From Lysobacter_F sp035645555 (GTDB taxonomy: Bacteria; Pseudomonadota; Gammaproteobacteria; Xanthomonadales; Xanthomonadaceae), in the NCBI GenBank assembly GCA_035645555.1, contig DASQMI010000075.1:1-59158 (forward strand): a DNA stretch of 59,158 bases. The letters run 5' to 3'. Positions 17,118 through 25,363 of the stretch are shown one piece after another. A model generated the notes under the pieces. That model was given only the letters and a program-made list of their open reading frames with translations, was not told where the DNA came from and did no database searches. Position 1 is the stretch's first letter. Each line of letters starts with the position of its first letter. A program made the position numbers and the translations under genes.

Positions 17118-19982
17118 TCAGAAGCGCTGCTGGTAACGCACGTAAACCGTGCGGCCGATGTCGAAGCCCCCGTAGTACGGGAAGCTGCTGCTCGGCTGGG
17201 TGAACATCACCGGACCGCGATGGTCGGTGACGTTGTTGGCACCGACCGCAACGGTCGCGTCCCACGGCAGCTTGGCGTACACCTGCAGGTCGTGGAACGT
17301 GTTGGCGCCGCGGCGGTGCACCGGATCCGGCTCGCCGTTGGCGTAACGGTCCGGGTCGTTGCACGGACGGTTCGGCACGCAGTTCTCCATGATGCCGGAG
17401 TAGTAACGGGCCATGTAGGTCGCGCCGAACTGACCCAGCTCCCAGTTCAGGCCGAGGTTGGAGCGCAGGCGGAAATAGCCCGCGAAGCCGACCTGGCCCA
17501 CCATGATCGGATCGCCGTTCGAGTTCTCGCTGGCGACGTCGTACTTGCTGGTGTACGAGTTGTCCCAGTTGACGCGGAAGCGGCCGAAGCCGGTCTCGAG
17601 CCGGTAGTTGATGCCGACGTCCCAACCCTCCGTCTCCAGCTCGCCGAGGTTGGCCAGGCCGTAGAACAGGTTGGTGATGTGGCCGTCCGGCGCACGCACG
17701 ATGCCGGCGCAACGCGACGCGTTGCCGAGCACGTAGCAGTCACGCAGGATGCGGTCGACGCTGTCCTCGATGATCGCGTCGGTCAGCTTGTAGCTGTACC
17801 AGTCGACGGCGATGTCCAGGCCTTCGACCCACTTCGGGCTCCACACCACGCCGACCGTCTTGGTCTTGGCGGTTTCCGGCAGCAGGTTCGGATTGGAGCC
17901 GGTGAAGAACTGGTCCGGCGTCTGGCACGGATAGCTCGAGCACGGAACGAGGCCCTGGCCGAGCTGGACATAGCCGCGCGGCACGCCGGCGGCGGTGCAC
18001 GCCGCATTGCCGTTGACGCTGTTGGGAGCACCGACGCCGCACGGGTCGGTGTAGGACTCGAAGCTGCCGCCCACGCCGCCGTAGAGGTCGTTGATCGAGG
18101 GCGCGCGGAAGCCTTCCGCGTAGGTGCCGCGGACCAGCAGGCCGTCGATCGGACGCCAGCGCAGCGAGAACTTGCTGTTCAGCGTGTCGCCGAAGTTCGA
18201 GTAGTCGGAGTAGCGGCTGGCGATGTTGACGCTGAGCTCCTGCGCGAACGCGATGTCGGCGAGGATCGGGATGTCGAGCTCGGCGTACACCTCATCCAGC
18301 GAGTAGTCGCCTTCGGTGGTGGTCGCCGGCAGGTCGGTGCTCTGGCGCGACTGCTTGAACGCATCCGGCACGAAGCGGCCGCGCTCGTCGCGATGCTCCA
18401 CGCCGACCGCCAGGCCGAGGTCGCCGGCCGGCAGGCTGAACAGCGTGCCGCTGAGGTTCGCGCTGTAGGTGGTCGAACGGGTCTCGCCCTTGTCGACGAA
18501 CTGCGGGAACAGGAAGTCGATCAGCGCCGGGTTGTTGGTCAGCGAGCCCTGCTGGGCGTCGCCGAACGGCGCCATCGGGTTCCACGGCACGCACTGCTCG
18601 TATGGAATCGGCGCAGCCGCGGTGCCGCACTCGACGCGACGGGTCGCCGGATTGAACCACGACGCACCGAGCGCCTGGCGCATCGCGATCAGGCTGGCAT
18701 CGCCACGGCCGATCCGCGAAATCTCGTTGCGGTTGACGTTGGCGCCGATGTCCCAGTCCCACGGACGGCCGGCGAGTTCAAAGCTGCCCTCGAAACCGCC
18801 GGCGATGCGCAGCGTGTCCAGCTTGTTGTCGGTCTGGCGCGGCACTTCCCACAGGCGGCGGCGGAACTGCAGGTCGGCGCCGGTCGGATTGAAGTAGCTG
18901 TTGCGCGACAGCGGGGTCGAGAACGCCGCCGACTGGTACGGGTAGCCGGCGATCTGCTGGCGCGTGTTGCGCTTGTTGTACTGCAGGTCGCCGCGGAAGC
19001 GGATGCTGTCGGTGACATCGACCGAACCGCTGACGAAGATCGAGTGGCGCTCGATGCCCGTCTGCAGATACATCTTCTCGTTGGAGTTCGCGTACTGCGA
19101 GGGGGTCAGCGGAGTGTAGTTGGCGATGTTGCGCGGGTCGGCGCCGGGACGCAGCGTGCACCACGCATTCGCACCGCCCGGACCGCACGGCAGGAGCGCC
19201 GAGCCGTTGTGGCTGATCGGGCTCCAGCCGGCGAACGGATAGCGGCTCGCGTTGGACCGGCCGACGCTGCCGTACGCGCTGAAGTCGCGGTCGCCCGCCA
19301 GCACCGGCTCTTCCTTGCCGTACTCGAAGCTGACGGTGAGCGCGGTGCGCTCGCCTTGCGAGCCGACCGTGAGCGCGTACTGCTGGCGCTCGCCGTCGCC
19401 CTCGTCGTACTGGCCGACGTACGCGCTGGCTTCGGCGCCGTCGAAGTTGCGGCGGGTGATGACGTTGACGACCGCGGCGATCGCATCGGAGCCGTACAGC
19501 GACGACGCGCCGTCCTTCAGCACTTCGATGCGCTCGATCGCGGCAACCGGGATCTGGCCGAGGTCCTGCGCACCGCTGGTGCTGACGCCGAGCCGCTTGC
19601 CGTTGACCAGGATCAGCGTGCGCTGCGCGCCGAGGTTGCGGATATCGACGTAGTAACCGCCGACGTCCTCGCCGGAGGCGAGCGCCTGCGCGCGCGAAAT
19701 GGCCGGGGAACCGGCCGAGGTCAGGTTCTGCAGGATGTCCGCGACCGAGGTGAAACCCTGCTGCTCGATCTGCTGGCGGGTCACCGTCACGATCGGCTGC
19801 TGGTTCTCGACCTCGGCCTTGCGGATGCGCGAACCGGTGACCTCGATGCGGTCGAGCTCGGTCGGCTGCCCGCTCACACTGCCGGCGTCCTGCGCGAAAG
19901 CCGCAAACGGCGCCAGCGCCACCGCGATCGCGGTCGGCAGGACGCCGAACCGCGTCGCAGGGCGGTTGTTGCGTTGCTTCAT
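17118..19982 (-). CDS. TonB-dependent outer-membrane receptor
   Basis: A 954-residue outer-membrane transporter. Residues 1-30 are a signal peptide ending near A-F-A. The plug begins with L-D-R-I-E-V-T-G-S-R, which can serve as the TonB box region, followed by the I-L-V-N-G-K-R-L-G and Y-G-S-D-A-I-A-A-V-V-N-V-I-T plug motifs. The barrel ends in a C-terminal Phe as outer-membrane proteins do. It is the large xanthomonad type; the substrate cannot be inferred from sequence and no iron or vitamin B12 site is seen. An AraC-type regulator lies 49 bp upstream on the same strand and probably governs it. GAGAGAGA serves as the ribosome site. Confidence 0.93.
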   Translation of the reverse strand: MKQRNNRPATRFGVLPTAIAVALAPFAAFAQDAGSVSGQPTELDRIEVTGSRIRKAEVENQQPIVTVTRQQIEQQGFTSVADILQNLTSAGSPAISRAQALASGEDVGGYYVDIRNLGAQRTLILVNGKRLGVSTSGAQDLGQIPVAAIERIEVLKDGASSLYGSDAIAAVVNVITRRNFDGAEASAYVGQYDEGDGERQQYALTVGSQGERTALTVSFEYGKEEPVLAGDRDFSAYGSVGRSNASRYPFAGWSPISHNGSALLPCGPGGANAWCTLRPGADPRNIANYTPLTPSQYANSNEKMYLQTGIERHSIFVSGSVDVTDSIRFRGDLQYNKRNTRQQIAGYPYQSAAFSTPLSRNSYFNPTGADLQFRRRLWEVPRQTDNKLDTLRIAGGFEGSFELAGRPWDWDIGANVNRNEISRIGRGDASLIAMRQALGASWFNPATRRVECGTAAAPIPYEQCVPWNPMAPFGDAQQGSLTNNPALIDFLFPQFVDKGETRSTTYSANLSGTLFSLPAGDLGLAVGVEHRDERGRFVPDAFKQSRQSTDLPATTTEGDYSLDEVYAELDIPILADIAFAQELSVNIASRYSDYSNFGDTLNSKFSLRWRPIDGLLVRGTYAEGFRAPSINDLYGGVGGSFESYTDPCGVGAPNSVNGNAACTAAGVPRGYVQLGQGLVPCSSYPCQTPDQFFTGSNPNLLPETAKTKTVGVVWSPKWVEGLDIAVDWYSYKLTDAIIEDSVDRILRDCYVLGNASRCAGIVRAPDGHITNLFYGLANLGELETEGWDVGINYRLETGFGRFRVNWDNSYTSKYDVASENSNGDPIMVGQVGFAGYFRLRSNLGLNWELGQFGATYMARYYSGIMENCVPNRPCNDPDRYANGEPDPVHRRGANTFHDLQVYAKLPWDATVAVGANNVTDHRGPVMFTQPSSSFPYYGGFDIGRTVYVRYQQRF

Positions 19983-20031
19983 TGATCTCTCTCCGAAAGT
20001 AGTTATCGGCGCGTTAAAGCGCTTCGGAAAC

Positions 20032-20937
20032 TTACGTTCGGGCCTGCGGCAGCGCCTTGCGTGCCGCCTCGGAAGGATGTGCGGACTTTGGCCGTGCGGC
20101 GTGCGCACGGCGGTACTGGGTGGCCGACATCCCGTGGCGGCCCTTGAACGCGCGCGCGAAGCTGCAGCAGTTGTCGAAGCCGCAGGCGGCGGCGACCTCG
20201 CCGATCGTCATGGCGCTGCTGCGCAGAAGCTCCGCTGCGCGTTCCAGGCGGATGCGCACCGAAGCAGCCTGCGGGCTTTCCTCGTATAGCGAATGGAACG
20301 TCTTGGAGAAGTACCAGGACGAGAAGCTGGTGAGCTGGGCCAGCTCGCCGATGCGCACCACGCGGTCGCTGTTGCCTTCCAGGTACAGCCGCGCGCGCTG
20401 CAGGCGGCCGAACACCTGCCGCTTGCGCTGGCGCGAGCGCCCCGGGCAGCGCGGGATGCGCGCGTGCAGTTCGCGCTGCAGCGCGCCCAGGTGCAGCAGC
20501 AGCGGGCGCAGCGCGCCGGGATCGGTACCGCCGTCGGCGCCCAGGCGTTCGGCGGCGAGCCGCCACAGCTTCAGCGCGATGCGGCGGTCGCGCCGCGGCA
20601 TGCTGCCGCGGCCGGCATACAGCACCGCCTCGGAGTACTGGCTGAGGGTGCGCTGCGCCTCCGCGTCGAGCGCGAGCGCGATGCAGACGCCGTCGCGGTC
20701 GACCTGGACGCTCGGGCGCGAATCGCGCTCGAACGCAATCCAGTCGCCCGCCTGCAGGCGGAAGCGGCCCTCGCGCGCTTCCACCCAGGCGCTGCCGCGC
20801 AGCTGCAGCCAGATCGAGAACGCCTGTCCGGCGAGCTGCAGGCTGCCCAGGCGCGATGCGCCACAGCAGACGGTCCCCGTCTCGGGGAGGTCGAGCAACT
20901 GCATTTGGCCGCGGTCGGCCCAGAACACGCGTGACAT
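20032..20937 (-). CDS. AraC-family transcriptional regulator
   Basis: A 301-residue DNA-binding protein. The N-terminal two thirds resemble a cupin-like sensing domain. The C-terminal double helix-turn-helix lies at about 190-280, with the typical S-F-S-S-W-Y-F-S-K-T-F-H and A-C-G-F-D-N-C-C-S-F-A-R-A-F-K blocks. The stop is 49 bp before the TonB receptor start on the same strand, so it is likely the receptor's regulator. A nested palindrome 8 bp upstream of its own start suggests autoregulation or a hairpin at the ribosome site. The inducer is unknown. Confidence 0.9.
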   Translation of the reverse strand: MSRVFWADRGQMQLLDLPETGTVCCGASRLGSLQLAGQAFSIWLQLRGSAWVEAREGRFRLQAGDWIAFERDSRPSVQVDRDGVCIALALDAEAQRTLSQYSEAVLYAGRGSMPRRDRRIALKLWRLAAERLGADGGTDPGALRPLLLHLGALQRELHARIPRCPGRSRQRKRQVFGRLQRARLYLEGNSDRVVRIGELAQLTSFSSWYFSKTFHSLYEESPQAASVRIRLERAAELLRSSAMTIGEVAAACGFDNCCSFARAFKGRHGMSATQYRRAHAARPKSAHPSEAARKALPQART

Positions 20938-20944
20938 CGGTCCA

Positions 20945-20972
20945 CCATCGGTTTGCCGGAAACGGCCGATGG
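20945..20972 (-). promoter_or_regulatory. Nested palindrome before the AraC-type gene
   Basis: Arms CCATCG (20945-20950) and CGATGG (20967-20972) enclose a second stem, GCCG/CGGC (20955-20958/20963-20966). The loop reads GAAA as forward-strand RNA. The structure ends 8 bp before the start codon, over the expected ribosome site. It could be an operator or a translational control hairpin. Confidence 0.35.
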
Positions 20973-21084
20973 ATGTGCCGCGGGCGGACGCTCGCTGTCC
21001 GGAAGTTGCGCCGACGCTATGCCGAAATCTTCGCGATGCCCGTCTCCGAAGAAAAACCGAAAGCCGAAACCGCTTTTCGATCAG

Positions 21085-23400
21085 TCACTTGATCCAGCCG
21101 GCGACGCCGCGGTCGGGCTCGGCCGGCAGCGTCATGAAGGCGATGTCGCTGCCGTCGTCGGTGGCCAGCGGGACGTACAGCGCGTTGCCGCGCTTGCCGA
21201 TGCTGAAGCCGTTGGTGCCGAACAGGCGGTCCACCTGCAGGCAGCGCGCCGACGCCGGCTGCGCCGTGGCGATCTCGCGCAGGTAGGCGTTGCAGGCGGT
21301 GGTCTGGTCCAGGTAGTAGATCCGGCCGTCGGCGGCGACGTCCCAGTTGCGATACCCCCAGCGCGTCGGCGCGGCGGCGTCGAGGCGCCGGATGCTGCCC
21401 GGCGACAGGTCGAGATCCACCTGCCACAGGCCATCGTCGGAAAGACGGGTGAACAGCACGCGCCGCCGCGGGGGGTCGACCTTCGCCAGCGACACGTCGT
21501 CCAGCGCGCCGAGCGCCCGCCACGGCACCTGGCTGCGGTCGAACAGCGTCAGCCGGACCTGGCCGAGTTCGTTGCCGGCACCGACCAGCAGCCGCTGCGG
21601 ATCCGGCAGATACAGCGCCTGCAACGGATGCTTCACCGGCACCGGCAGTGGGGCCACCTCACCGGTGGCCGGCGTCACCTCGAACAGGCCGGAGCGGCCG
21701 CTGCGGTCAATGCCCACCACCAGCACCGTCCGACTGTCCCACGACCATTCGGGCAGGCGCCGGGTCTCCGGATGCAACCCGTCGATCCGCCGCAGCGACG
21801 CGGGGTCGCTCAGGTCGGCCCACCACAGGCTGTAGCGGCCCGAGCGGTCCGAATTGAACACCAGCTGGCGGGCATCGGGCGCCACCGCCGGCTGCGCGTC
21901 GAGGCCGGAGGACGCGAACAGGCGTTCCTTGGTCTCTTCATGCCCGGGGGGCGGCATCAGCTCGAGCCGGAACAGGCCGAACCGCGGGCGGCGATGCACG
22001 AACGCGAACGCGGTGCCGGCGATTGACGGCGACTGCGCGTGCGCAAGTCCAAGATCGCGCACCTCGCGTGTGCGCAGATCCAACCGGTACAACCGCGTCT
22101 CGCCGTCGATGCGGCGCCCGAACACCAGCGCCTCGCCGCCCGGCAGCCAGTCCCAGCCGCGGATTTCCGCGCGCTGCTCGGTCAGCGGCTCCGCACGTCC
22201 GCCGAGCGCCGGCACCCGCCACAGGTCGCCGAGCTGAGGATTGCGCACGAACACGATCCAGCGGCCGTCCGGCGAATAGCGGGGACGGTAATCGAGGTCG
22301 CGCGCCGATGCGTCGTAGTCGATCGCGCGCCACCGCCCGCTCGCCAGGTCGAGCACGCGCATGCCGAGCCTGCGGTCGCTGCTGTGCATGCTGCCGAACA
22401 GCAGGCCGCGGCTGTCCGGTGTCCAGCTGTAGCTGATCAGATCGCGCCGGTCGCATTCCAGCAGCGTGCGCGCGGGCCCGCCGGCGGCGGCGACCAACAT
22501 CACCGCGCACCCGTCGACCCCGCAGCGCTGGAACGCGATATGGCGCCCGTCCGGCGACCATTCCGGATGGCCGTCGAACACGCCTTCGGGCGGGTCGGTC
22601 AGCACGCGCGCGCCGGTTGGCTCGGTGCTCTGCAGCAGCAGACCGGTGCCGCGCCGGCCCGGACGGGTGGCGGCATAGATCACGCGGCGCCCGTCCGGCG
22701 AAAGCGCCGGATTGAGCTCGAAGCCGGGCGCGGAGGTGATCAGCTGGTAGTCGTGGCCGGGACCGCGCAGGTCATCGCCCCACATCTGCGCCGCGCGATC
22801 GTCCTGTGGCCGCAGCAGCGCCGCGGCCGAGGCGACGGCGAGCGCGAGCGCGGACAACGCCGCACCGGCCACCAGCGCGCGGCGCCTGCGCGATCGCGCC
22901 GCGGGTGCCGGCGACGCGCCCGGCGTCGGCACAGCGGCCGCGGGCGCTGGCGCGTTGGCCGCAGGCGCTGGCGCCGGCACCGCCACCGGCATTGCCGGCG
23001 TGTCCGCCTCCAGTGGCGGGGGCTGTATTTCCGGCGGCGCGGACTCGTCCCACGTGACCGGCGCCAGCAGCCGGTAACCGCTCTTGGCGATGGTCTCGAT
23101 GTAACGGGCCTGGCCGCGACTCTCGCCGAACGCCTTGCGCAGCTGCGTCACCGCCTGGGTCAGCACGTCGTCGGTGGGCAGTGTGCCGGGCCATACCTCG
23201 GCCAGCAGCGCGTCGCGGCTGACCACCCGCCCCGGCTGGCGCGCCAGCGCGAGCAGCACGCCCATCGCCTTCGGCGTGATCCGCACCGGCCGGCGCGCGT
23301 TCGGCGCATGCACGTGGCGCAGTGGCACCTCGACCAGGCATTCGCCGACATGCAGGCGATCCGACCTTGGAGGGGACACGGTTTCGGCAGGACGGGCCAT
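21085..23400 (-). CDS. Membrane winged-helix regulator with periplasmic beta-propeller
   Basis: A 771-residue one-component regulator of the CadC/ToxR layout. Residues 15-115 are an OmpR-type winged helix (the R-K-A-F-G-E and G-Y-R-L-L-A segments are typical). A Pro/Ala-rich linker spans about 120-170, and one membrane helix spans about 175-196. The remaining 570 residues carry repeated P-D-G-R and W-S-P-D-G-R type segments that mark TolB/PD40 beta-propeller blades, placed in the periplasm. A periplasmic signal could thus act directly on DNA. It precedes the AraC-type gene by 147 bp on the same strand. The ligand and target genes are unknown; the TonB receptor is the obvious candidate target. 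Confidence 0.88.
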   Translation of the reverse strand: MARPAETVSPPRSDRLHVGECLVEVPLRHVHAPNARRPVRITPKAMGVLLALARQPGRVVSRDALLAEVWPGTLPTDDVLTQAVTQLRKAFGESRGQARYIETIAKSGYRLLAPVTWDESAPPEIQPPPLEADTPAMPVAVPAPAPAANAPAPAAAVPTPGASPAPAARSRRRRALVAGAALSALALAVASAAALLRPQDDRAAQMWGDDLRGPGHDYQLITSAPGFELNPALSPDGRRVIYAATRPGRRGTGLLLQSTEPTGARVLTDPPEGVFDGHPEWSPDGRHIAFQRCGVDGCAVMLVAAAGGPARTLLECDRRDLISYSWTPDSRGLLFGSMHSSDRRLGMRVLDLASGRWRAIDYDASARDLDYRPRYSPDGRWIVFVRNPQLGDLWRVPALGGRAEPLTEQRAEIRGWDWLPGGEALVFGRRIDGETRLYRLDLRTREVRDLGLAHAQSPSIAGTAFAFVHRRPRFGLFRLELMPPPGHEETKERLFASSGLDAQPAVAPDARQLVFNSDRSGRYSLWWADLSDPASLRRIDGLHPETRRLPEWSWDSRTVLVVGIDRSGRSGLFEVTPATGEVAPLPVPVKHPLQALYLPDPQRLLVGAGNELGQVRLTLFDRSQVPWRALGALDDVSLAKVDPPRRRVLFTRLSDDGLWQVDLDLSPGSIRRLDAAAPTRWGYRNWDVAADGRIYYLDQTTACNAYLREIATAQPASARCLQVDRLFGTNGFSIGKRGNALYVPLATDDGSDIAFMTLPAEPDRGVAGWIK

Positions 23401-23524
23401 GGGGTCGGAGATGCTGGGCGTCGGAGGCGAGCGGAGTCATGTGCCTTCCGGCACGTGCCGCGCGCCAGATTCCGTCAAGCGGAACACCGCACGCGGCCAA
23501 CCCTCGGACAGAGGGCGATTCTAG

Positions 23525-23655
23525 GCTTGATGCGCTGGCGCTCGACGAGGGCGCAGCGCACCCTGTCTGTCCCACTTGGGGAACGGCCGCACCCGGCGTG
23601 TTACACCCCGATTCAGCCGCGCAGCCACCCGACCCGGCGCATGCCGGGTTTTTTT
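23525..23655 (+). ncRNA. Candidate C-rich small RNA ending in an orphan terminator
   Basis: No forward-strand protein gene lies upstream for more than 6 kb, yet a strong forward intrinsic terminator ends here. The preceding 110 bases are rich in short C runs (CACCC, TCCCAC, ACCCCG, CCACCCGACCC), the pattern of some alphaproteobacterial and Xanthomonas regulatory RNAs that expose C-rich loops. The 5' end is not visible: a TAGGCT at 23522-23527 could be a weak -10. The gap of 256 bp between the flanking genes otherwise holds nothing recognisable. Confidence 0.35.
23633..23655 (+). terminator. Orphan intrinsic terminator (forward)
   Basis: CCCGGC (23633-23638) pairs with GCCGGG (23643-23648) over a 4-base loop and is followed by seven T residues. 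The T-run lies only on the forward side, while both neighbouring genes are on the reverse strand. Confidence 0.8.
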
Positions 23656-23656
23656 G

Positions 23657-24628
23657 TCAGCCGTTGTCGGCGCCGCGGTGACTCTGCGCGGGGTTCTCGT
23701 CGGCGCGCACCGCCGCGCGTCCGACGATGGCATGCAGCGCGCCGTACCACGCCAGCTCGTTTTTCAGCAGCACACCCTGACTCGCCGCGCGCATCTCGTC
23801 CAGGTACCGCGCGAGCAACGCGCGGAACTGCGGCCGCCCGCCCTCGCCATCGCCGTGCGCCGCCCACAGCGCCCGCCATGCGCGCGCGAAACGTCCGGTC
23901 AGCTGGCTCATGCGGGCGAGCGCGGGATGCGGCACTGCATCCTCGAACAGCAACGCGAGATGGGTGTTCAGCTCCCACGGACTCATCACCGCCGGCACGT
24001 TCGCGCGCTCGCACACCAGCTCCACCGCGTCGGTGTGCGGTTCGATCCGCTGCGCCGTCCACCCGCTGCGCGGCGCGTTGTGCGGCCGCCCGCGCGCGAC
24101 CAGCTCCCAGAACGCCTCGCCGCCGACGGTGTCCACCACGAGGTGGATGCGCGATCGCACCGCGTCGTTGATCACCCGGTGCTGCCGCCAGGTGTCGAAA
24201 ATCCAGCATTCGCCCGCGGCCATGTGCACGGCGGCATCGCCGCATTCGAACCGGACCGTCGGCTGCGTCACCACCGGCACGTGTACCCGCACGCGCTCGG
24301 CCCAGTAGTAGCCCTGGTCGGCGTGCCGGTTGACCTCGGCGTGGCCGGACAGCCGCATCAGGCGGCTGCGGCCGACCACGGTGCCGAGGCTCGCGATCAC
24401 CTGCCGCAGATAGGGGCAGCGCTGCAGATGCGGCGTCGGACGCATCTCGCCGGTGAATCCTTCGTCGTCCGGATCGCCGCCGACCGCGACCAGCGGCAGC
24501 ATCGAATTGCCGGCGAAGCCCTGCGGATGCGGTTTCCAGCCGTCCTCGCCAAGCGCGGCGACCTCGGCCTCGAGCCGTTCGGCGTCGAAGCTCAGCGGCA
24601 GCTGGATGAACGGAACTTGCAGCTTCAT
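23657..24628 (-). CDS. Aspartyl/asparaginyl beta-hydroxylase-like dioxygenase
   Basis: A 323-residue protein whose N-terminal half is a double-stranded beta-helix of the Asp/Asn-hydroxylase family (Fe(II), 2-oxoglutarate). The iron ligands are His102-x-Asp104 and His150, and Arg160 would bind 2-oxoglutarate. The C-terminal 130 residues are helical and unassigned. In bacteria such proteins modify peptides, lipids or small molecules; the substrate here is not inferable. A GAGGAG site precedes the start. It is the last gene of the thiC-led run, 46 bp after the channel gene. Confidence 0.82.
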   Translation of the reverse strand: MKLQVPFIQLPLSFDAERLEAEVAALGEDGWKPHPQGFAGNSMLPLVAVGGDPDDEGFTGEMRPTPHLQRCPYLRQVIASLGTVVGRSRLMRLSGHAEVNRHADQGYYWAERVRVHVPVVTQPTVRFECGDAAVHMAAGECWIFDTWRQHRVINDAVRSRIHLVVDTVGGEAFWELVARGRPHNAPRSGWTAQRIEPHTDAVELVCERANVPAVMSPWELNTHLALLFEDAVPHPALARMSQLTGRFARAWRALWAAHGDGEGGRPQFRALLARYLDEMRAASQGVLLKNELAWYGALHAIVGRAAVRADENPAQSHRGADNG

Positions 24629-24674
24629 GGCGGCTCCTCGGGTGCCGCCATCGTACCGTGCGGCCCGCGCCAGG

Positions 24675-25349
24675 CTAAGGCGACCGCCGCGCCACCATCG
24701 CCAGGCCCACCAGCCGCGAGACCACCACGGCGATGTACATCAGTCCGGCGAACATCTCGAGCATCACCAGGCTGCGTGCTGGCGCGATGCGCGGGGCGAT
24801 GTCGCTCAGGCCCACGCCCGACAGCGTCGCGAAGCTGAGGTACAGAAGCTCCATCCAGCTGAGCGGCGCACCGTCGCCGAAGCTGTCGGGATACCAGCTC
24901 TGGCACACCGAGAACGCGAAGGCGAACGCCCAGGCCAGCAGCGTGAACGCGGCGCCGGCGGCGAACCATTCGTCGCGCGTGACCTGGTGGTCACGCAGCA
25001 TGTACAGGATCAGGCCGCCTGCAGCGTAGAGATAGAGCAGCCCCTGCAGCAGGTGCGCCCAGACGAGCCACTCCGGGTGCGGCGTCATGCTCGCCACCAG
25101 CGCGAGGACCGCCGCCGGCGCGGCGAGCAGCCACGCGACCCAGTTGACCGTCGGGCTGCGGTTGACCACCCACAGCGCGAGCGCGAGCACCAGCATGCCG
25201 AACGCGCCGTACGCCGCGCGGCCGGCGGCCGTGTGTTCCATCACCGGATACAGGAACACCCCCAGCAGCTGCACCGCAAGCAGTACCGCGGAAGGGTGCC
25301 TGCGCGCATGCGCGAGCAGGCGGATCGGGGCGGAAGGTCGCGTGCTCAT
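24675..25349 (-). CDS. Two-pore-helix ion channel with non-canonical filter
   Basis: A 224-residue membrane protein with about six hydrophobic segments. The last pair encloses a pore loop, as in the Ion_trans_2 fold. The filter region reads T-L-S-G-V-G-L-S-D-I-A-P (175-186), where K+ channels have T-V-G-Y-G-D-I. Only the central V-G and the Asp are kept; the Tyr and second Gly are Leu and Ser. Selectivity is therefore doubtful, and it may be a non-selective or non-conducting channel. It starts 14 bp after the serine hydrolase gene on the same strand and is clearly part of that transcript. Confidence 0.75.
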   Translation of the reverse strand: MSTRPSAPIRLLAHARRHPSAVLLAVQLLGVFLYPVMEHTAAGRAAYGAFGMLVLALALWVVNRSPTVNWVAWLLAAPAAVLALVASMTPHPEWLVWAHLLQGLLYLYAAGGLILYMLRDHQVTRDEWFAAGAAFTLLAWAFAFAFSVCQSWYPDSFGDGAPLSWMELLYLSFATLSGVGLSDIAPRIAPARSLVMLEMFAGLMYIAVVVSRLVGLAMVARRSP

Positions 25350-25363
25350 CAGCGAAGTCTGCC

